From assembly GCA_029953675.1 (NCBI GenBank), contig JAMWBK010000003.1, forward strand, positions 2,914,001 to 2,978,000: 64,000 nucleotides of DNA. Reading direction: 5' to 3'. The translations under genes and the position numbers were made by a program. Shown here piece after piece: positions 1 to 11,447 of this stretch; positions within the stretch are counted from its first letter, which is position 1, and each line of letters starts with the position of its first letter. The DNA comes from Rhodosorus marinus (lineage: Eukaryota > Rhodophyta > Stylonematophyceae > Stylonematales > Stylonemataceae). The notes beneath the pieces were generated by a model. The model was not told the origin of the DNA, did not search any database, and saw only the letters and a list, made by a program, of their open reading frames with translations.

Positions 1-500
1 TCAGTGTCTCACTATTTCAAAAACGTTTTATTGAGCTCTTGTAACGATCGGTTCGATGTTAAGCACACATCTTGACAACAGATTTCCACTTCTTCGTCCT
101 CCCCACCCATACCATGAAAAGCTTCACCCTATAACAACGCTAAAACAGTAATGTTTCGTATTCTGTCCTATAATAACGATCAAAAGCTACTTTTTTGAAG
201 GATTCTGGATCAAGTTGATAAGAACTTGAAAAGAAGTGAGCGGTAAAGTTCTTTGCTAAGCGTTCAGGAAGGGGACTTGTTGACGGAAGCCAGAAGCTTT
301 TTGAGGGACAAGTTAATGTGGAAAGAATTAGCTTTGTCTTGATTTGAAACTTGAATCACGACGTTTGAAGGTGTTTCGTTGATAAGCCCTCGATTTCAGT
401 GTGCTGTTTGGTCTCTGGAAGCTTGTGTTTTGGATCTACTGACGATTGTTCGGCGAGAGTGAGACAAGGAATTGGTCTTTCTACAGATTGAATCGGTGAG
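1..500. other. 5' flank of the dehydrogenase gene
   Basis: I see no open frame with coding character here. The stretch is the upstream region and probable 5' UTR of the dehydrogenase that starts at 501. No TATA box or other promoter element stands out. Confidence 0.5.
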
Positions 501-1957
501 ATGATTGCAGTGACCTGCAGTCCTGCGGGTCCTAAGCTTGACTTGAACTATTCTATGCCCACTCCAGCTCCTGGAGAGGCATTGTTGAGAGTCTTGCTGG
601 CTGGGATATGCTCGACGGACGTTGAGGTGGCGTTTCGCAAGTATAAAGGTGGCTTTACTGGGGTTTTAGGGCACGAGGTAAGCCGTTCTGGTCGTCGTCA
701 AAGTGATTTCTTCGTGAAGACGATGGCTGATCTCGAAAATTCGTCTGTTCCGTCAACCAAAAAAACGACGACAAACATGTAGTTCGTCGGTAGAATCGAC
801 GTGCTGAATTTGAAACGCAAGAAAGACTGTGGATTCTCCATTGGAGATCGAGTTGTTTCAGAGATTAACATAGTTCCGTCCTTCTCGAAATCCACTAATT
901 ATCATCAGAGGGCGCAGGTACGTTAGCCCCTCATCGTATCATCAATATCCCACCTGTGTTTCGCCGAGGAATGCAACTATTCGTCTTGATTATATGTCAA
1001 TACCGACGCTTTTGATCGTGATTTGATTGCTCTGACGTCCTCTCAAGGGACGTTGTTGTCATAGAAAGCTTCGCCTCTGATACAGCGTGATATCCGTATC
1101 TGCTTAGGACCCTGATCGATCAGTCCTCGGTCTCATCAAACGCGATGGAGTCTTCGCTGAATACGTTTGTGTCCCCATTGAGAATTTGCACAAAGTACCA
1201 GACAACATCCCACCAGAGGTTGCCGTTTTTACAGAGCCATTAGCTGCCGCTTGCCAGATTCTTGAGCAGGTGAGAGGAGGGCTAAAGACTGTGGAGAGAT
1301 GAAGGGATTGATGAGGGCAGAGAAGGGTCTTGAGAAGGACAGTCGACCTTGTGAACTGTACGCTGCTGCGGAAAATTTTGCTGAAAGGAGGAGGTCATCT
1401 TGGTTTTTCATTTGTCCTGGTCGTAGGTTCATATCAAGCCGACCGATCGATTGGCTGTGCTAGGTATAGGCAAGCTAGGAGTTTTGATTTGCTTCGTTCT
1501 AAAGGCGTGTGGTAAGGATGTGACGGCAATCAGTAAGAAAGGAAGTCACTTTGACGTTCTCGAGTTGAGAGATATCCCGACGAGGAAAGTGAGCGAAGCA
1601 ATGGCGGACATGAAGGAGAGCTTCGACTTGGTTGTTGAGTGTACTGGCAACGCGGAAGGGTTTAATAACGCGCTGGAGCTAGTGAAACCGTACGGAACAA
1701 TCGTGCTGAAGACGACAATGGCCGGGATGACTCAGACAAATCTCACAGCTGTGGTCGTCAAGGAGCTTACGCTCGTGGGATCACGGTGTGGACCTTTCGA
1801 TGCAGCCCTGAGGATGCTCTCGACAAGACAGGTGGTTCTCGATGATATTAAGAAAGATATTTATGATATAACTGCTTTCCCTTCTGCAATAAGCAGAGCA
1901 CTAATGGCGGAAACTCTCAAGGTGATTCTTCGAATAACTCCTACATCAAGTAACTAG
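501..1957 (+). CDS. Medium-chain zinc-type alcohol dehydrogenase (MDR superfamily)
   Basis: Exons 501-677, 783-917, 1108-1269 and 1427-1957 join in phase 0 to give about 334 residues, the usual length for the family. The N-terminal GroES-like domain keeps the catalytic-zinc ligand Cys37 (GICSTD) and the LGHE/FVG motif, which is rebuilt exactly across intron 1 (His58, Glu59). The Rossmann domain has GIGKLG at residues 171-176 for NAD(P) binding. It resembles COG1063 enzymes such as sorbitol or threonine dehydrogenases; the substrate cannot be read from sequence. Oddly, the segment after RVVSEIN, which normally carries four structural-zinc cysteines, has none. The gene converges on an unknown minus-strand gene 32 bases away. 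The start is the first ATG in frame. Homology is firm, function general. Confidence 0.88.
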
Positions 1958-1989
1958 AAAAAAACAGCTTGTTGTTAGGTTATTCTAAG

Positions 1990-2759
1990 TTAACGGGTTA
2001 AGAAGAAACTGGTGTTGTTGTCCTCTTCGAAGGGTGTTACGAGCCCCCTTCGGTTCTTGTCTTGCAACCTCCAGACTCTCCATTGACTGATCAAGTCCGC
2101 TTCTGCTTCGCAACCAAGAGCTTTCGCAGGTTGCGTGACCCTGAAAACCGACCCGGGACGGTCAGTAGTTCCCCCGATAGCGGGCATTTTCTTAGCTGGT
2201 GTGAAGTCCTTTCCCGCAAGGGTTAACAGGTCGTCCAAGCTGCTGCCGTCCTTTCTTCCAACAAGTCTAAGCTTTGCCTGTTTCTGAATCTCCAGGGTAG
2301 CTACCTCGGCTTGTGCTCTATGTAACTCGTCAACTTTTCTGTACTCTTCTAGTTCCTCTGCGGAAAGCTTCTTGGGAAGTCTGTGATCAATGATCCTCTC
2401 CGGATACGCGGCGGGCAATAGGCCTGCCATATGTAGCAGCTTCGCAGCTGTAATCCAAAGAGGGAAGTTTTCATTAGAGGCTGAACTGAAAGGCTGGCTG
2501 GGAACCAGTCAAAAGTTTGTACGCAAACGAAGTCCGTTAAGCTTCCAGGCAGATAGAAACTAGGAACAGAAGTGAGAAGAACGTTTACACGTTCAGGCCG
2601 ATGCAAGCGTTTCCCAGCAGTGTATGGCCAACCCCATTGAGCTTGGATCAAAATGGATAAACTAGAATTAAGCTTACCGCTTTCATTTGGTTGTACCCCG
2701 AAGGCCAAAAGCTTCTTTACCGCCTTCACGTTAATAAAACACCGCTTGCTTCTCTCCAT
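1990..2759 (-). CDS. Unknown two-exon protein
   Basis: Exon 1 (2759-2678) ends in phase 1 at a GTAAGC donor, and exon 2 (2447-1990) follows a TTACAG acceptor. The join gives about 179 residues. The N-terminus (MERSKRCFINVKAVKKLL) is basic with little acidic content, compatible with organellar import. The middle is charged and helical (KKLSAEELEEYRKVDELHRAQAEV), and the C-terminus ends VTPFEEDNNTSFFLTR. I recognise no domain; a small organellar ribosomal or assembly protein is one possibility, but this is only a guess. It is convergent with the dehydrogenase gene. Splice signals and a continuous frame support a real gene. Confidence 0.6.
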
Positions 2760-2903
2760 ACTCTAGCAAGATTTTTGATTTCCGAATAGAGCCGGGGTTA
2801 TGTCAGAGCTGGAAGAAAACAGTCAGATCCTTCGTTGGGGCGATCATGGTCCGCATCCATACCTCATCGTACGACATAAAGTTGGGATAGAAGAACCCCA
2901 ATT

Positions 2904-3236
2904 TTAACACTGGTCTCCCTCGGAGTCTCCTGAATCGAGACGTAAGAACAATTCGAAACCAATGTCTATCACTCCTTCTCCATCTTTGGAGCTTGATCCT
3001 GTACTTGAAAGTCCAATTTCCGAAGATTGCAGGCATGATCGTCGGACTCTACTTCTTCTTGAACTCGTGTATTCGCCGCCGGCTCTTCCCTTTCGGATCC
3101 TATCTCTCTGAAGGAAGGAGAAAACCCAAAGAAGCGCGAGCACAAGAACTAAACGATAACTACCCAGAACATCCTCTTCCACCTTCCCTACCAGTGGCAG
3201 CCAAACCGGCAACAGGTCCTTCGAAGGCTTCACCAT
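2904..3236 (-). CDS. Small hypothetical protein with one membrane segment
   Basis: A single uninterrupted frame of about 110 residues starts at the ATG at 3236. One hydrophobic stretch (YRLVLVLALLWVFSFL, near residues 27-42) is followed by a strongly basic segment (RDRIRKGR) and then a Ser/Arg- and acid-rich tail. This fits a small single-pass membrane protein with a positive-inside side. I know of no homologue. A competing plus-strand frame at 2993-3361 covers the same bases with less protein-like composition. Confidence 0.3.
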   Translation of the reverse strand: MVKPSKDLLPVWLPLVGKVEEDVLGSYRLVLVLALLWVFSFLQRDRIRKGRAGGEYTSSRRSRVRRSCLQSSEIGLSSTGSSSKDGEGVIDIGFELFLRLDSGDSEGDQC

Positions 3237-3242
3237 TCTCAA

Positions 3243-4691
3243 CCCTCAAAAACAAAAGAAAAAGGAGGTCCAACCTCGACGGGAAAAAGTTGTACAAGTC
3301 CATATTACTTCTAAGTGTCAAATATATTATCAATCATTTTCCTCGAAGAGATCAATTTTAGTTCTAATAATTAATACAATAAGCAGTCAACATATTAATA
3401 TGGAAATATTCATAGTGACACTTACATTGGTTGTCAGAATCTAGAACAAAAAAGTTATTTATATGTCATATTGCATTCAGTCTATTTTCAATGTATAGGG
3501 GCGATTTTGTTCAAAGGAACGCTTATCTTTTCAGTGTCGATTGGCTTACAACGTGACACCTAAGAGCAACGGGAGTGACTCTTAAGTAAGTAAATTTTAA
3601 GTGTCATCATGTATTCTTTGTATTTTGATTCAATAGTTAATTTAATTTACTGAATATGATATAATGTTCAGTCATTAATCTTTTTAATTAGATTTACATT
3701 ATGACGTTTAAATGTATTCTTTTTCTCTGTGGTGGGATTTGAGTGCAGTGTTTGTGTCCTCTTTTGACGGTATGGGTTTGGCCCTAGTTTTTAGAGTAGC
3801 AGTGGTAGGAAATTCGGGGTTCCCGACTAGAATTGTGGACGCGAGGTACCTCTGGATTTGATCTTCTGCAGGAGCAACACTATGTACGATGGTAGAGCCT
3901 GTCGAGGGCTCGGAGTTTTCGATGGCTGGCAGCCGTGCACTGGTCTTTCAAGGAATATGATTCTCCCCGCATCCTCCGGCAGATGTTCTTGATTTCAGGG
4001 GCTTATCGTAGCGAATGCACCCACATCATCTAATTATACTCCTAGGAGTTGGTGCAAACCCCATGGATGCCCCCCAGGTTCAGAATTGGAAGTAATTGCT
4101 GTCATGAACATAGATCTAAAAACTTTTCGCTCCAGACACCACATTTGAAGATGGATCGAGCAACCCCGGCGGCCTCCGCTATTCGGAACACCTTGGCATC
4201 TCTTGAATTGACGTTTGTAAAAAGTCTCGAAAACGTGAGAAGCGTTGCTTCGCATCGAATTTTATGCACCTCTTGGTCGACGCAAAAGGTTGAGATTTTA
4301 GCCGTCCTATACCAGCTTGCAAACCCTTTGGCAGCTCTTGACTAGACGATTCAACCCCTTTGATAGTTTCCTTGAAGTATAGACAGAAGTTTACTTCTTG
4401 AGATACATCTACCTCACCCTTACAGCCTCAGTGTTCGTCTATCCATTCAGAGGCAGGAGTAGTTTTATTCCTAACATTTACCAAGCTGTTTGCGAACCCT
4501 TTGGAACCACTTGACAAGACGATTCAACTCTTAGATACCTTCTCGCGATGATTTTGCTTCGGACGGATACACATCAGGTTCCTCTCTCAATAGCCTCTGC
4601 AGCCCTGGGTCTATGAGAATCCGTTGTCGATTCCGGGGTGGTGAAGATATTGCGCTACGAGCAGGAATGGAGAGCTGTTGAGGATGGAGGG
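3243..4691. other. Gene-poor, partly AT-rich interval
   Basis: Bases 3300-3720 are AT-rich with no coding frame. Further on, two diverged copies of a segment about 50 bases long occur near 4311-4355 and 4480-4530; both contain AACCCTTTGG and AGACGATTCAA. No supported gene is seen. Short frames around 4034-4345 lack splice continuity or recognisable motifs. Confidence 0.5.
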
Positions 4692-6826
4692 ATGTTAGTC
4701 GATACTGACGAGGTCAGGTGTATGCTGTTTCCCGTGGCTCTGCCATCGTTTGAGTTTGAGTTGGCCTTTTTTCTTTCTGGTCATGTGATGGAGGCTTTCG
4801 AACTTTTGCTGAAGAAGTTCGAGGCTATACTTGAAATGATTCCGTAAGTGTCTCTGTTCTTTTGAGGTCGATAGTTGATGCATGCTCATGCGATTATTTT
4901 GTATGCTATGCTGTCGTTAATAATAGGGCTACAGATCGACGCAGCTTGTCGTGGAGAAATCTGCAGGAGCAATACCTCCAAGTGAAGGAGGCGTTTGACA
5001 AGATCTGTATTGTGGTTGCTGAGTGGAAAAGCGCGCCCGCGTCAACAGGGGCTTTGCTAAAAACTATTGAGGCTAAGGTTCAGACTGAAATTCAGGCTAT
5101 TGAATCAATAGCCAAGGCAATCATGGATATGACGGAGATGACGAACGTTCTTGTAGTGAAGACCGACTTCTCCGGTCACGGTGCTGACCGGGGCGATGAA
5201 GCTGGCATCGTTACGCCAGAGCTAACCTTTGTGAACCCAGATGCTGCATCTAAAAGCCAGTAAGCGCCAAATTCTTTTGCTTTCGATGCAACGAGTGGGA
5301 TGAATTCCTGGAGCACTCACAATTTGATGGCATGTACTCCTTCATCAGGGCGTTGCGGGACATGATCTCGCAGTTTGCTGATGCACTGCGGGCGTTGGAC
5401 GAGACTCTGGACATGGAAGGAGACCGACTGATGGACTTGAAGAGTAAAAAAGAGGGACTGGAGTTTAGGATAAAGAACGAGAGGGATACAATGAGTGCCT
5501 TAAACCTGATTGTGGATACTGAGAGAAGAAACGCGGAAGGGCTTAGAGTTAAGGGCGATAAGTGGAAGTTTGACGTCGCCCAGCGCCTAGGCAGGCTCGG
5601 CGAGCAGGTGAAGAGCTTGAAAGATACGCAAGCAGAACTCCTTCGCGAGCAGCACGAAGGCGAGGTTGAGACAGCAATGGAGCTGAAGAAGAATCAAACT
5701 GTCATCGCCATACGGGACGCACTCTGGAGGCGGTAAGATCTAATCCAGTTCCGGACGTGCCCTTCGTTGCTGGGCAGGGAGACGGAACCTTTCTGCTGAG
5801 AAATAGTTAAGTTAGACTGCCCACGTGTTGGATTTTTGACTGAGAGCAATGGGAAGTTCCCATTTTTTTTTGTTTTTGGTTGCTCATGTATTAGAATAAC
5901 GTACGGAGAAGCCGCGAAGAAGGCGCTGAGTGAAGAAGAAATCCTGGTTCAACGGCTAAGGAATGAACTTGAAAAGCTGAAGAAGATAGTTGTTGACTCT
6001 GGACGCCCGCGCCTTCATTCGAAGGCGAGACTAGCAAGCATGCAGGAAGTTGTTGCTGTGTACGAGAAAAGGTACGACCTTGACTATTTGACCTTCTGCT
6101 TGTGAAAATCACCGAAGTACGCCTTCTACCTCACCCGAGGGCCTCCCGTGATCTCTTCGTTCGGCACATCTAGGATTGGCATCGAGCTGAGATTTGTGGA
6201 AACAGCGCATGAGGATTTAAGCCATCTGAGAGCGCACCAGAAGACTCTGCTCTTGGAGAAAGCAGACCTATTGAAATCGATAAAATTTCTTAAAGAAATC
6301 ACAGATGAACGGCAGAAGGTAGGCGCCTGCCCGCAACTGGCAGCATGTTTTTTGGGTACCACGCATCATCCGATTCTCGGTCGTCTGCATATCGTGCCGC
6401 TCTAGTCTGGCCTTCTACCTCGCCACGGTTTTAGTCAGGATTTGGAATTACAATCTCACGCCTTTGTTGTCATCAAGATGCATTGGTCAGCATTTTCGTG
6501 GCAAGCGTTTGCAGAGGACGGTGAATCTTTGATGCCGTGATTGCCCGACACCATGCTCTGCTTCTCACATGGTGATTCAAATTTTACCTCTTGGTTGTCC
6601 AGGATGTATCCTTAAGGGAGGATAGCATGTGGAAACGATTTGAATCAGCGCGGCAGCTGAACCGATTATCCATGTATGCAAAGCCTCGTCAGTTTTCGCG
6701 AAAAAAGTTTTCTGCTGTCATGACATGTCAGCTCACAGGCGCTAACCAGAGTTTCGTGTTCTTCTTTGGTGCAACAGCGATCGTCTTGAGGAGTTGAAAT
6801 TGATAACCGATCAAAGGGAATCTTAA
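4692..6826 (+). CDS. Coiled-coil protein of unknown function, seven exons
   Basis: Exons 4692-4843, 4927-5259, 5349-5732, 5895-6071, 6174-6318, 6603-6673 and 6778-6826 join without a frame break to give about 436 residues. Every donor is GTA-type and every acceptor ends in AG. The start is the first ATG after an in-frame stop at 4614. The product is mostly amphipathic helix with heptad patterns: roughly residues 160-290 (LKSKKEGLEFRIKNERDTMS, LGRLGEQVKSLKDTQAELL), then LVQRLRNELEKLKKIV, and a last helical piece ending IDRLEELKLITDQRES. No enzyme motif, signal peptide or membrane segment is seen. A scaffold, kinetochore or cytoskeletal role is conceivable but not shown. Seven introns in 2.1 kb is the densest intron load in the window. 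Confidence 0.7.
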
Positions 6827-7295
6827 TTTGTGTGAGAAAAGTCGCTACTGAAGTTTTCTGTACTTTGTACATGTATTCTTATTTATCTATCCCTAATTCC
6901 TACGGGAATGGTTGTCTTAACAATGTAAATTAGCCATGACTTTGACTTAATTCATCTGAGGATTTCCAATCTCACAGATCCCATAAAGACGGCTTATGTT
7001 GCGCAAAGGCAGGCCATCAGCCACCTCTTGAAATCGACACCAGTGGACTTTCGTCTACTACGTCCTCTACGTCCCGGCAAATCATGCGCCCAGCCATGTG
7101 GCGATGGCAGGAGCGAATATGGTTTCTCTAAGACTGAAGCAATAGCCCTTGCAGCGGAAGCTTTCTTAGCGACATCGTCACGGAGAACTATATCATAACA
7201 CTGACCTTGTGGGGAAGAAAAAGCCCTGTCATGGGAAGCTGTTTTTGTGCAACCTCGTGGCACGATTGCGTAAACGCTCGTAGTCGTCAACAAGC

Positions 7296-7327
<32 letters not shown>

Positions 7328-8718
7328 GCATTCACCCCGGGGACAATTCGCCTGATCATTAAAATCGAAACGGGACAGTCCCAACACAAAATCTAATTTC
7401 TGAAAGAAAATAGGAATAGTCTATTTCAATCCAAAAACAATTTTATAATCGATATCGTGGAGCTACATAGTTTGGATAGTTTCAGAGTTTCTCCCTTTTT
7501 TTTACGCCAGGAAGCTGGTATTGAATCCATGAATAATCGTTAATATTGACCAGACATCTTCATTCTTGTGACACTGAAGATTCTTTAATAAAACATTTCA
7601 TCCAATGACTTACCTGAAAATGTAGGCTTCTACAAATCATAAATCTACACGTGGATCTATTTTTCCAATCAACGTACAACCTGACCACTGGCATTCCAAC
7701 TCTTCCGGGCATCACATGAACCGAATATTCCCCCCCCTTGGTTGTTTCACACATGTGAACTAGAATGGACTAATTTATATTAATGTATTGAATATTACCG
7801 GGGATGATCTGAAAATCCGCACCTGTTATGATACGGGTTCTTTTGAAAACCCCAAAACATGCAAAAAAAAAAGGTTGCCGATTTCTCATTGAGAAGGGGG
7901 TTAGGAAGAAAACATGGACGTCTGAAAGCCGTGCATTGCCAAAACATGGTGAACAAATCCTGACATTCATAAAATTCTAGTTCTTTTAACGTATTTTATC
8001 CGTTAACCGAAATGTTCATGATCAATTCCAACCCCTACAAGAATGCGGTTGTTCAAGTCACACAGATAAAAGGAAGGGGGGGGGTGGTAGCGCATATTAA
8101 GACGAAGCGCCCGGACCGATAAGAACGTCAATGGAAGACTCTAATTCGGCTTGTTTGTTTACCCTAACAAAACAACCACCACCTCCCCCTTTTTTTCTTT
8201 TTTTTCTTGGAACTGTCGGAAACTTGAAGGGACAGGAAGGCGACTTGACAAAAACCCCAAACCCCCCCTCCCTTTTATACACCTTTAACAAAATTTTAAG
8301 GGGTTATGTAAACGGACTAAACATTTTCAAATATTGATTACCGATGAATCGTAAAACTATTTGCATATCTTTGATTACCTTTTTCTTTCTTAGGTTTCCA
8401 AGAAATCTGAATCCGGGGGTTCGTTTTTCTCTACGACATGGAGGACATGGCTATATATGAAGCAGTGCATAGTTAGCTTAGCTGAGGGGGGAGGGGGGGG
8501 AGATGGTTTGGTAGGGACAGGCGAGAAGGGCTTTTCAGCGTGAATGCAATGTGTTGGACGTGTTGTTTTGCTACAGCCTAGATTTTTGGTTTGCTGCACG
8601 TGAGCAGGTCGGTGTTTTTGGTCTGAATAGTATTCGACTGGCCATGGGAGCAGCGTCGTTGTAGGGTTATTGTTATTTTTGTTTTATATTTTCGGGTGAT
8701 TGAGGGAATTGTGGAGTG
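6827..8718. other. Gene-poor interval with simple repeats
   Basis: No supported gene. It holds a TA dinucleotide run at 7296-7321 and several G or C homopolymer runs (around 7730, 8080, 8175, 8265 and 8490-8500). Frames that cross the TA run or the homopolymers are low-complexity artefacts. Confidence 0.55.
7296..7321. repeat. (TA)n microsatellite
   Basis: An uninterrupted TA run of about 13 units in an intergenic stretch. It is likely length-polymorphic. Confidence 0.95.
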
Positions 8719-9323
8719 ATGACGATTAAGAGGGTTGCAACAGGGGGTGGACCGTTTGAGGAAGCGACTGTGCTCCTTCGGCGAATGCGAGAGCTTCAGG
8801 CGACGCTAGGTAGGTGTGATGAGCTCAGGGTTGAGGCTGGCAGTGAAGCACTCTTCGTAGTTTAGGGGGTGGAGCCAAGGAGGTTCGCCCCTTCCTTGAA
8901 CGTGCAGTCGGCGCTTGTTCTGATATGTGATAGCTTTCGTCTTCATTGTTAGATGCGAGAGAGAACAAGTACACTGAAACTGAACGCCGGCTGGCGCTCA
9001 GTCAGGAGCAGCTGATGAAGCGTTTTGGGAGGGTGCCTATGGAACATAGTCACTCGAGGAAGACAATTGGATGCGTGCGAGAAGATATGTCAACGCTAGC
9101 TGAACTCTCAAAGACGCTTCGACAGGAGTCTGAACGATGTGCACAAGAGAACATTCAGCTGAAGGCGGAGAATCAATCCTTTTTGGAGGAGAACCAAAAG
9201 CTTCAGATGCAGATTCGACAGTTTGAAGCTGGAAACTATGTGGAATATACCTCTCCAATGAGCTTGCTTGGTCCCCAAGATGCTGCAATGGAGCCGGAGA
9301 CTGGTGAGAGTTCGGGTAAATAG
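8719..9323 (+). CDS. bZIP-like leucine-zipper protein lacking a clear basic region
   Basis: Exon 1 (8719-8809) ends in phase 1 at a GTAGGT donor; exon 2 (8953-9323) restores the frame, giving about 153 residues. The C-terminal half is helical with an Asn/Glu-rich zipper pattern (QENIQLKAENQSFLEENQKL), very like the zipper tail of the true bZIP gene 2.1 kb downstream (MENARLKEENTKLFCQNTKL). Where the N-x7-R basic motif would lie, only scattered basic residues remain. By analogy with small zipper proteins it may dimerise with a bZIP and block DNA binding; this is inference. The family call rests on the zipper similarity alone. Confidence 0.6.
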
Positions 9324-11447
9324 AAATGCATGCCTGCGTTTAGAAAGCGAAGGAGGCAATGAACATATGTGGCTCTCCAAACTGGTTCCGTTTGACGAAG
9401 AGCTCTGTCATTGCGGCTTGAAATCAGTTGAGAATTTGATAAAGTATAATTTGTAAAGTTATAAATATGGACATTCTTTTAAGTTGTTGGTGGACGGAAG
9501 AGGCTGAAAGTATTTGCCTTTGTCAGAAGACTAGAATTTGGAAAAGAGCATGTGCTTATCTCCTTTGTTTTATTCGAAGAGGAAGTGGATACCGAATGGC
9601 GTGAGCGCAGTCGCCCGCCAAGGTGGACATCAGGTATGTTCCATCGAACCTATGTCATCTCTCGTAGAACGAGAAAGCACTTCAAAGCAGTACTCGTGAG
9701 TTTCGATTGGCTTTCTGCAGTTCAAAATATCCCAACGTGGTGCAGAATTAGTTTCGGCGCAGGAGAAGAAAGCACCTCTCCCCAGAGAGAATCTGAGGAA
9801 AGGAAAGGTCTAAGCAAAAACCTAACACCTATGCGTGTAGCTGGAACTTAAAACTCATTTTCCTAAAAAACGGGGTTGATAAAGTTCCGGGAGCAGCATT
9901 GGTTTCGCATGTCCAGACCTCTAGCCCAGTGGCGTAAACAGTCACACAGGAAACCCAAATGGCCGCCAGTGCGCAACAGGAGACGCCGCATGCATGCAGA
10001 TTGAACGAGTTTCGTGTACGGTTGCATTGGTGTACTTCGCTCTGTGACCCAAGCAAAGAACTAGAAGGAAGGCAAAGTAGACTAGTGTCCACTTGCAAGG
10101 AATCCATTTAAATGGTTCCATCAGTGGCCTCTCGTCATGCGTGTCTCCCATCGCCCCCCACCCACGAGCAATTGCGACCAGGCCAAAAGAAGTCAGATGT
10201 TTCCTTCGGACGATGGATCATCAAGCACAAGTGAAAGCTCCTCAGCTTCAGCAAACTGAAGGAAGAATTCAAAACCAGCGTCCAAACTGGAGGTCACAGA
10301 TCGTACTCCATGGCCTGCACGCGAGTGAGATGTTCATCCCCGAACTTTCGCGATAACCTAACCCCCGAAAAGCACATCTGATTTACTATTCTAATCCGGA
10401 CCTCAGCACTGAATTTAGTACAATATAGTACAACGTACGATAGATACTAACATCCTCAACATCAGTTGCGTTACCCTGGGTTTAAAAAGAAAAAAAACAA
10501 CGAGACCAGCTGGAATATACACTTTTTTCCTCCCCCATTTCGAAAGAATAGAAATCGAATATCTTAATTTATTATTATTTCAAACAATATATTCTAATCG
10601 CTTCCCCCTCTTCGTTTCAAGTGATGTGCTTCGCCATATCAGAATCAGCGGAGAAGGGAGGGGGGGGGGGGAAACTGTATTCACCCTCACTACCTCAAAA
10701 ATATTTTTGAAAAAGAAGATATATGGAGAAAGGAGCTCCAGCATCACCAACTCGTGGAAGCCATGGCAAGCGAGTTTCGCGTCATCTTATTCCAATTATT
10801 TTCGAATAAACAAGAACCGTCTTTTTGCCTCCCCAAAATACAATTTACCAAAATTTTAATGCTCCTAAGGTATTTAGAATCTTGATAAGGAGGGTACAAA
10901 AAGCGGTCTTTGAGACATCAACTAATACCTTTTATTATCAGATAAAATAAAAAAGCATTTCATGGGTAAAACAAATACCCTGGGTAAAAAAGGATTTATA
11001 GCTATGCTATTATCGAAGAAAAACAGCTTTGTTCGATTTCTTCCTTTTTTTTACTCGCCGGTCTGACTCGGTGATGGAATACTCTCATTGTTGCGTGGAG
11101 TATTCCGTCACTAGCTTACTTTCGATTTATAACTGGCAGAGTTCCCCAGAGCAGTGCTTTGACGAAGGTGACGGGGGAGGTGGTCCAGGGAGTGGGACTT
11201 GCTATGAAGGGTTGAAGTATACATAAGTAAACGAGTTTCTTGGTTTGTTAGTGGATTTTGGTGTTTCTTTGGAGAACATCGGTTGGCGGTAGTATGAGTT
11301 TGGATGATGGGGCTTAGTTGATGGCGGCATTGAAAGTTTAGGGAAAGGAGAGGTTGGGAGGACTGTTTGAGAGAGGTAGCTGGTTTGCTTTGGTGTTTTT
11401 CTTTTTTGGCGGTGGGAGGGTGATTTTTCTAGTAGTCGTAGGGAGGT
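9324..11447. other. Gene-poor interval
   Basis: No supported gene. Short frames exist (for example 9552-9851 and 10093-10356) but show no motif or splice continuity. Bases 10380-11020 are AT-rich, with a G run near 10660. The last few hundred bases are G-rich leader of the bZIP gene. Confidence 0.45.

Noticed and set aside
2993-3361. Plus-strand frame of 122 codons
   Set aside because: It overlaps the small membrane ORF on the other strand, starts without ATG, and has no domain or splice partner.
6994-7389. Minus-strand frame with a run of Tyr-Ile codons
   Set aside because: The YIYIYI text is simply the TA microsatellite translated.
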